Of a DNA stretch of 64,000 bases, positions 56,497-64,000 are shown piece after piece. The stretch is taken from NCBI GenBank assembly GCA_029959195.1, contig CP114117.1:868001-932000 (forward strand). Reading direction: 5' to 3'. Position numbers and translations under genes: made by a program. Numbering within the stretch: the stretch's first letter is position 1; every line of letters begins with the position of its first letter. The stretch comes from Dictyophora rubrovolvata. Lineage: Eukaryota > Basidiomycota > Agaricomycetes > Phallales > Phallaceae. The notes under the pieces are model-generated. The model saw only the letters and a list, made by a program, of their open reading frames with translations. It was not told the origin of the DNA and did no database searches.

Positions 56497-58691
56497 TCAG
56501 CTTATAGGTCTTTCTCCTACTACAGCTAAATCTCTCAGTATGAACGCTACTTCCTCTACGCGTCGTTCTAAACCATTTAGTTTCTCTAGTCTGCTCTCAA
56601 ACTCCTGCAGTATCTCGCGTTCTGTCCTGGACAATAAGTTCTCGTCCTTCATGACGTCACTGCGAGCTCGTTTTTCGAGGACGCTTTTTACGATCGGATC
56701 CTCCTCTTCGGCTGATTTTCTTGAAAGAATATTGAACAATGTTTTGTGAAGGTTGCCTAGGAGAACTGAGTATGCCTTGTGCAGGTCCACATACCTGGAA
56801 AGAAGTTTGTCAAGCAAAGCACATAACTGAATTAATTTCAATATTCCCCACCATAAATAAAACGTTCGTGCAGGGTTACGGTCATTTCCTTTGGGAATTT
56901 CTTGCAAGGAAATAATTGAATCCGCAGAAAGTGATGATAAAATCGGACGAACGTCTTTATGAGTCATCATAGCCACTTTAGCAAGCTCCAAAATATATCA
57001 AATGAGTGCTTCGTTCGTTAGAACAAGACCTTGCACCAGATACTTACATGCTTCTCGTCCACCTTATTCATGGCTAAAAGGATACGAATAATGCGTACTG
57101 CATCGTCCCCGTATCGCTCCCGAGCGACAGCCTCCAAAATTCGCTGTCGTAACCGTCGACAAATGGTCTCAAACTCCACTTGAACCTTGCCAGTTCCCCC
57201 TCCACTAACAGAGACAAATGCCGATGCACGACCCTCCGATGTGGGGTTATCCGCGCACGCCAATATAGCTATATACTCTTTTAAAAGAGTGGACGTTGAC
57301 GGATTACGAGACGAGAGGAAGTACTATTCCAAATGAGAGATCATCGTCGTCTGATAAATGCACGGATATATTGGCAACGGACACGGGATCTATTTAGGTG
57401 TTAATTGATTATTGTGGAATCCGAGAATCAAGCGTTTACCTGACCGGACATCGTCAAGAGTCAACTGCTTATTATCGGTTGCTTTAAACATAGCCCTAAG
57501 GACCAAGGAAGTTGCGTGGTTAAACCGCTCGCGTGTCGCCTTTTCAATAATCTGCAAATGAATGCTTTTAAGCCTAATCATAACAAAACTTACACTAAAA
57601 CACCAACATTGTTGCGAATATGTACATTGAATTTAGAATGATTGACACGAAAATATACTGATTCCTAGATGACTTTGAGTGGTAGGGCATTTGAAATATA
57701 GTCGAACATACGTTTATGATAGTCTCCTCTTGTAGATGACGCTGAGAAGTAAAGGTCCCAAAAGCATGAACTAATGGACGAATGCGACGTACTTTATTAG
57801 ACCGTTGATCGATATGGTCTTTTGCCTTGCGTTTCTACTCTCGAACAGATTTGAATTAGGGTCGAACAAGAGAGTTTGAAGCACAAAGCTCACCATTCCA
57901 ACTTTTTCCGCCTCTTCCTCTTCCCTCTGAATGCGAGCTTCCGCTTCTATTTTCCAGTTCATGACATCTTTTGCGGTAGGTATACCCTTATGTTCCTTGC
58001 GCAATTTAGCTTCCAAACGAAGCAAACGGTCGGTTCGGGATATATGTGATAATCTTGTGGATGGTTTCAAATAAACACCGGTCACAAGCCGATTCAAAGC
58101 TTGTAGATATACAGACACTTCTGAAAAGACGTCGAAAGGAGTTCACCGTAAACGGAAGTTCTCACCCTTTGGATCGGTAATAAATAAGTATTGCAATACA
58201 TCAGATTGTCGTAGTTTCCCATGAAGTAGAATGACGGACACGATTCTAGCTGCCTATAAAGCATTCTATCGTGTGGATCACATTTGACGAGTAGAAAAAA
58301 GCAAGTAAACTCACTGTCTCGCCAAGGATTTCCTTTGCTAAGGAGATGAAACTTCCAAATCGTAGCCTGATCAAACATTCTTGTTGATTGAATTCCAGCA
58401 CCTCGCCTTCGTCATCGCGTTCATTATGCCAAACAAGGTTGTGTTGAATGAGAGCAAGCACGGAAGCTCGGACTGTACGGGGTTTAAGACCAGAAAAACG
58501 GACGAGTTGTACGAATTGCATTCGACCACGATTAAGCAAAACGGAAGATACTTTCTGAAATGCATAATACGATTGCAGTTTGCATTTGCAGTAGGGTAAG
58601 ATGACAAGCCGGAAAAACGTACTGCAACCAGAGTTCCGAAGTGAGCGTTGATGATCTGAATACAGAGACGACTCGTATCTGCATCAGCCAT
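56497..58691 (-). CDS. RPC82: RNA polymerase III subunit RPC3/RPC82
   Basis: Subunit of the Pol III heterotrimer (RPC82-RPC34-RPC31) that helps open promoters of tRNA and 5S genes. Start MADADTSRLCIQIINAHFG at 58691. Exons then give the first winged helix (LLNRGRMQFVQLVRFSGL, VRASVLALIQHNLVWH), the central RPC82 region (LRKEHKGIPTAKDVMNWKIE and FNHATSLVLRAMFKATDN), then SFGIVLP and VEFETICRRLRQRILEAVARE. A further winged helix reads RFGDDAVRIIRIL-like, MTHKDVRPILSSLSADSI, and DRNPARTFYLWYVDLHKAY, and the C-terminal coiled coil ends EEVAFILRDLAVVGERPIS. At least seven small introns are present. Family assignment is confident, exact exon edges less so. Confidence 0.93.
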
Positions 58692-59151
58692 GCTCAATTT
58701 TTTTTGTCAAGTAGCTTCCGCTACTAAACACTCTCAGGAGCGCGATGAGGCACACACGATTATTATCTCCCAAGCCAATGATGGTATACGGTTACGTAAG
58801 CAATTCATCTGATGTATATCTCGAACGGCCTTCCAACAAATTATCTATGCGTACAATAGTGATATGGCGGGTATTCAATCTCGTTTTGAAAAAGATTAAC
58901 AATCAACGTCTCCAAAAGTTAATATGATATGCGAGCCGACGAAGCTGAAAAAGGTTAAATAATAAGAACACGGAATACTTTACCTTTGTGAATTTTACGA
59001 AAAGGGAACATAATAATACTTCCTTTTTTGCTTGCCTGTTGCCTAGAAAAGTCGAACCTTCGGGTGGGCTGGAAAAATTGATTGCCGTATCCGAGTAGGA
59101 CCACTAATGACCAGACATCGAAAAAATTCACGTTTCACGGTGTCAGTCAAG
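58692..59151. other. Intergenic: RPC82 promoter side
   Basis: 460 bases with no supported gene; both neighbours are on the minus strand. Confidence 0.5.
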
Positions 59152-61734
59152 CTAGTCAAGCCTCAGACGTTTTGGGCTTCCTTCGCCTGAACAAATAATG
59201 ATCAATATGATTCAGAAACTGGAAAGAAAGAACGCCTAGCAGCTAACCTGTTGAACTCGGGGATCCGCCGTCTTCTTCATATTGACCATGTTCATGTTCG
59301 TCAAAGCTACGTTTTGATGAGGGTAGCCTTGGTAAGGGTACATGATGTGTCGAGGATAAATTATCATTTTGCGGAGCATTACTGTCTGCCCCTTCTTCAG
59401 GAACTAAACAGTAGATAAGATGAATTTGAAGACTTTGATGGCAGAAAAAAAAAGTCATACCTAATGCCTCGTCGTATAAGCTTCCTTCGTCTGACCCCGA
59501 CGCATCTTGTTCGGGTGTTAAACCGCCTTGAAGCTGATTGTCGTCTGTGGTTAAAGGGAGCATGTTAAGTCGTGTAATTCCAAACAACAAGAAGATTTTA
59601 CCTAAAACCTCAGGCTCAGGATCCTGGGCATCGTTCTCCTCCACTTGAGGATTTTCATCCAACAAGGTATTTTCATCTTGATTTTCAGAATAATACAAGG
59701 TATCGATATCGCCGTGTGTGCTCTCATAGCTTTGTTCTCCTTCATCGTACTCTCCCTCGGCATCTTCATCATAATACTCATCCTCGACGCCGTCAGATCT
59801 GCCATACGATTCAGCAACCACAGCATGTCCAACATGACCAATTCCTTCGTTTTCATTCTCATTTTCATAAAGATTTTCCGCTTCTTCGTCTTCTCCAGGC
59901 TCTGCGGGATCCTCTGCTTTGATAGAAGTGCGATTGTCAGTAACTTCCTTTGTTTCCTTGGCGGCATCTGCATTTTTTACGTCAATAGCTTTTTCATGAT
60001 TTCCGTCATTTATCTTTTCGGAAGACGAAGACACAGGGGGTTCAGGGGGTTCTTGTTGAGCCGTCGACTTCTGATGCGTGTCTGGATCTACGAACGATAT
60101 GAGATTGAATGCATTATCAAATGGAATAAAAACTCGACGGACCTTCTTGGTTTTCAGAAATGAAGGGAACTTGCTCTTGCTCATGTTCATCTGTGGTCGA
60201 AACAATACTAACAAGAGCGTCCCGGATAGCCTTGTATCTCGTCCCAAACCTTGGTGCAATGGTGTCCAACTGCAGGGACAGTGGTCCGATCAATTCACAT
60301 CCTGTATGTAAGACACTTAGATCATTTAGCGATACTTCGCGTGAGTGAATATTATCCTACGATAATCAGTGATCAACTAACAATTCCATGACATAAAAAA
60401 GGGCGACTTACTTCGGGTAAACGTAGATCCAAACCTACAGCGGTTATAACCAGTTCAATGTTTTCGTCGAACCGACCACCAATGTTAATAAAAGGATCGC
60501 CTCGAATTGCTTGAAAAACTTGTGAAATTGGGGCGTAAAACAGGTCAGATTGCTCAGCAAAAAGTAATGTAAGACGCGATTCAGATTGAACATTTTGGGA
60601 CTCTGCTTTACTAGGAGGAGCTTGAAGAACCGATGTCGAAGATTCAGCAAGTTTCGATTCTGTTATATCACTTGACCCAAGCACATTATTCTTCTCAGAA
60701 TGTTGAAAGAGATTATAATGCGATCCATCAAACAGGTACGTTAATAAAACGCCAGGTGGAGGTTCAACCAAGGGCTCAACCAAAGGCTCAACCAAAGAAT
60801 CTCCACCTTCGTCCTTCCCTTCTTCGTCCACATTGTGAGAGCCAGAAGTGGTATACTCAGGTTGTCCTTCTAGCTGTGCATTCAGTTGGGCCTCGAGTGG
60901 TGGCGACGTGTGTTGCTGTGCGTGTTCTGAAGCGGCGCTTTTATCCTGAGTAGACGACGGGGAACCATAAACTTCATGAGCGGTATCTTTATCCAAAGAC
61001 GCATAGTACTCCTCGTTATTCGACTGTGTCTCGTCATGTAAATGTGTTGACGTTTCAACATTTTGGGGTGCATCTTCTAGCGGGGGTGCCGCGACAGCCA
61101 CTTCGGCGAATTCAGAAATAGTTTCTTCTTCGTGAGCTTCTTCTGTATGTTCTAACTGCTGCAAATCGTATTCTTCTTGAGGCGCATCCAATATCTCTTG
61201 TGAGGCATATTCGACTTCTGCTTGGATTTGCGGCGGTAGAACCTGCTGATCGGGGGCATCGTGATCGACGTGACTACTGTATACATTCGATTCCTCATAG
61301 ACACTCTCGGTGTGATTGGTGGTGTCAATTTCCCGCAGCCCTTCGTCAGCTTCAAGAACGATAACAGCATCAGCAGCATGCGCGTCAGGATCAATGGGGT
61401 GAATAATTGGGGTCGGAGATGTAGCCCTCGAAGCATCTGGAATCTCTTGATCGAAGGGCTCGGGTATAGGATGTATCATAAGATGTTCAGCAGAAGCACT
61501 GTCGACATAGTCCGGTAGATCTGCATCTCCAGTATCCTCCATTTCAAATTCTTGTACAACCGTTTCCTGAATCATGTCTACTTCTGGAGCAGCCGACTGT
61601 TTCGAGACATCGTCCTCAATCATATTTTCTACTTGAAGCCAGTCAACATCAGATGATGAAAGAGGTAACATGTCGGTATCCATCGAACCTTCTCCAGAAA
61701 AATCGTGCATTGGAACGTCAAATATTGTGCTCAT
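59152..61734 (-). CDS. Large acidic protein of unknown function
   Basis: I do not recognise a named family. A long first exon (to about 60413) starts MSTIFDVPMHDFSGEGS and is very acidic. It leads into a compact, better-ordered region: PGVLLTYLFDGSHYNLF, LTLLFAEQSDLFYAPISQVFQAI, ELVITAVGLDLRLPE, then across a GTAAGT intron DNIHSREVSLNDL, GCELIGPLSLQLDTIAPRFG and YKAIRDALVSIVS. The rest is again acidic (ENENENEGIGH, EDEYYDEDAEGEYDEGEQ), with a final small exon ending GEGSPKRLRLD, a possible nuclear signal. The ordered middle, about 150 residues, is probably the functional domain; acidic arms and a basic end suggest a chromatin or nucleolar role, which is inference only. A CRE-like TGACGTCA lies 47 bases upstream. 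Confidence 0.75.
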
Positions 61735-63195
61735 TGTGCAATGTGGAGAGGTTAATGTGGCACAGACAAAGAAAAATAGCTGACGTCAGCTTGCTTATTC
61801 AACGGAAGAACAGTAATGCGTTGCACTCAAACAGTCAACCTCGACTACCAGTATAATAACCATAACCTTGTTTTCAGCAATATTGATATCCAATTCAGCA
61901 TCATATGGCGTGGGGTAAAGTTTTATTATTAAAAAGGTCCTGTACAATATTAGCTACTGATGAAATTCAATGTGGTATCATCCTAGAATCATTGCAGAAA
62001 CATATCAAGGAGGGAATATTCGAAGATGAAGAAATACCGTAAGAACAAAGTAGCGAGTAGATGCATGAAATGAAACCGAAGCAGGTAATTGAGTATTCGA
62101 AATATTGGAGCGGGTCAAGAAGGCCTTGTCTTCAGGGAAACCCTGTGAATGTGTTATGAGGATGCATAATCTTCCTATAGGCAAATAGCGAGAAAGGTAG
62201 TATTTATATACTGACTCATCGCGGCAATAAACATGGCCCAATCTTCTTCTGTCGGTTTTAAGTAAATTCACAGAACCGGGCATTTCCAGGCATCTCCCGT
62301 GTACAAAAAAGGACGTACGGAAAAGCTGGCCGTAAAAGCTCCACAATAGTGGCAGGAGTACAAGGGGGCTTCGCGATGTTGGTGGATTCCAGAGGAGCGC
62401 TAAAAGTCCAGGATAGCAGCGGACTGATTTCAATCCCGAAAATCCAACATGGGTAGCCCCAGCAGAGAGATAGCCTATATTATATCCATGGCAGGAATTC
62501 GGTGCTCTAAACGTCCGCCCTGAGACACATCAACGGATGTCCATGAATGTGATAATATATATAATAGCTTGATGACGATGATGACGATGATACGGTATAG
62601 AAAGAAAAGATGAAATATTATTTACGAAATGAGTCCGCGATATCCCGAGAAAAAGGGTGTACCAATCCTCTTATCGCCAGGTTATGGAGAAAAGTTTTTA
62701 TTAAACCGGCCAATCCACTGTCCAAAAGAGTCATTCCGGGTCTAATCTTCCCTTCCTTGGTTCAATCCGAATTGACCCTCAAAATGGGTCCTGCAGAAAC
62801 ACACAACGTGGTGTTCCACAGGCGGCGAAATTGAGAGCACTTTTACCTCTAAGCCAGGTGCTTCATTTTAGGAATGAAAAATCACGTAAAAGAAAATAGG
62901 GCGTAGCTGGCCAGTAGTAGCGAATGATCGAGGATATAGCAGTTAGCGGACAAAAATGGCAAAGGGCGGCAAGAGAAACATGCAAGGGGTTTGGAAACCA
63001 TGTGAGCGATTCGATAAGTATCATGAGGTCGGCAGACAAATAAATGAAATGAAAAATCAAGCAGGAGTGGGCGTGAGTAAGTGCGCATCATGAGGTTATT
63101 TCTGCCTTTTTTTCCCGAGCAGCCTTACTTTCGCGATAGAGAGTAGGAACATGAGCTGAAAGCATAGAAGCGTCAACGAAAGCAAAAAACCATAT
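61735..63195. other. Long gene-poor stretch between acidic-protein and HSP20 genes
   Basis: I find no family-like gene. The best short frame is plus 61905-62042 (45 codons, MAWGKVLLLKRSC...), which could be a first exon; a minus-strand frame at 62005-62433 shows no conserved pattern. A degenerate (GATGAC)n repeat lies at 62569-62593. The right part is likely the 3' UTR of the HSP20 gene. Confidence 0.4.
61781..61788. promoter_or_regulatory. CRE/ATF-type palindrome TGACGTCA
   Basis: Perfect 8-base palindrome 47 bases upstream of the acidic-protein start codon, in a position fitting a bZIP (ATF/CREB-like) site. Unproven. Confidence 0.4.
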
Positions 63196-63824
63196 TTACG
63201 GGTGACTGGACGGAAACCGCTTGACTGTAATCCTCAGTACACCGTTATCAAAGTTGGCATGAATATTACTCATATCACTATCACGACCGAATTGGACATG
63301 CCATTCATTATGACCTGAAGAAACAATTACGGATTGAGAAAACGGAGAGGACAAAAAAGAAGACACTTACAGTCTTGTTCCTGATCCCAACGATCCGCGA
63401 TAATGACTAGAATATTTTCCTTACGAGCAGCGATAGTAATGCTATCGGCGCTAAAGCCATCGCCTAGAGGAGCCTTGAGGGTGTGGTGAGATGGAGTACT
63501 ATCTATTGACATGGCCACATTAGTGCGATTCCGAGAGTCAGAATGGCCACGAAAAGCAGCATTGACGTTGGGAGGGGATGTTATCAAAGGAAGTGTCGAA
63601 GATGAAGATGATGAAGAATAAGTGGCTGAGACTGATCGAGTACTTGTGGAGAGGGGGATACCAGGGGAAACGGCGGGTGAGTTTGAGGCAGAAGGGATTC
63701 GGTACCTTGGGGAGGACGAGGAGGACGAGGGGTAAGGAGGAAAGTACGATGAAGAGGGGGAAGGATGGTGATGATGATGATGGTGGTGGTGGTGTGGGCT
63801 TTGGGGAGTGGTAGTTTGAGACAT
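63196..63824 (-). CDS. HSP20-like small heat-shock protein with poly-His/Ser N-terminus
   Basis: Alpha-crystallin-domain chaperone. Two exons: 63371 upward and 63196-63314. The domain runs from LGDGFSADSITIAARKENILVI through, across the intron, HNEWHVQFGRDSDMSNIHANF to NGVLRITVKRF near the C-terminus. The usual C-terminal IXI motif is absent. Starting from MSQTTTPQSP at 63824 gives 190 residues, with a run of ten histidines followed by Pro/Ser- and Ser-rich low complexity. The frame stays open further upstream to 63968 without an ATG, so an earlier exon beyond the window is possible and the start is not certain. Confidence 0.78.
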
Positions 63825-64000
63825 GACTGGTGTAGTGGTTGTAGTTGTAGTTGTGGGACCGTCAGGTGGAGCAAGATATGATGAGGTATCTCGGGGCTGT
63901 CGGGGTAGCGGTGACGGAGACTCGGTGGTGTTGGCTGGAGTAGGAGAGAGGATATTAGAAAGAAGCAAAACAGAAAGAAAGATCGTACGGTGAGAGGTGG
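63825..64000 (-). other. Open frame upstream of HSP20 start, up to window edge
   Basis: The HSP20 frame remains open here (Thr- and Pro-rich) but has no ATG, so it is either 5' UTR or part of an exon that continues outside the window. Confidence 0.4.

Noticed and set aside
61905-62042. 45-codon frame as a gene divergent from the acidic-protein gene
   Set aside because: No family match, no supporting second exon found; kept only as a remark in the intergenic entry.
1-64000. CRISPR array or bacterial-type operons
   Set aside because: Genes are intron-rich and eukaryotic; no regularly spaced short direct repeats were seen.

Overview
The window reads as a basidiomycete fungal chromosome segment, most likely Agaricomycotina. 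The genes are dense, carry many 45-70 base GT-AG introns, and resemble fungal housekeeping families. I reconstructed introns by eye from splice motifs and conserved reading frames.

Layout. Bases 1-4690: the 5' part of POL5/MYBBP1A (minus), a REEP/Yop1 ER-membrane protein (minus), a detached copy of the 5' end of NOSIP (plus) and a small secreted-protein gene (minus). Bases 4691-35113: a giant inverted repeat. Each arm is at least 13.8 kb (4691-18512 and 21292-35113; left x pairs with right 39804-x), and they surround a centre holding a 100-N gap (18513-18612). The arms are almost identical and consist almost wholly of nested LTR-type fossils, called here A, B/B2, C, D and E, many with intact target-site duplications (TSDs). 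Bases 35114-36600: a second, decayed copy of the NOSIP-end plus secreted-gene unit. Bases 36710-64000: conserved genes, namely NOSIP, HRQ1 helicase, a DUF1757-like membrane protein, a formin, PKA catalytic subunit, a C78 peptidase (ZUP1/Mug105-like), cytochrome c heme lyase, SSF1/Peter Pan, RNA polymerase III subunit RPC82, an acidic protein of unknown function and an HSP20 protein.

The host genes are ordinary cell machinery (ribosome biogenesis, Pol III transcription, actin assembly, cAMP signalling, mitochondrial cytochrome c, DNA repair) and do not form a single pathway. The unusual part is the palindrome. It lies between two direct copies of a host segment, holds LTRs inserted into LTRs in both orientations, and contains the D family: about 2.2 kb TG...CA elements that carry a pair of small protein genes upstream of a TATA box. 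The two D proteins resemble nothing I recognise, and their sequence pattern is kept between clearly diverged D copies. They are the best candidate here for something undescribed.
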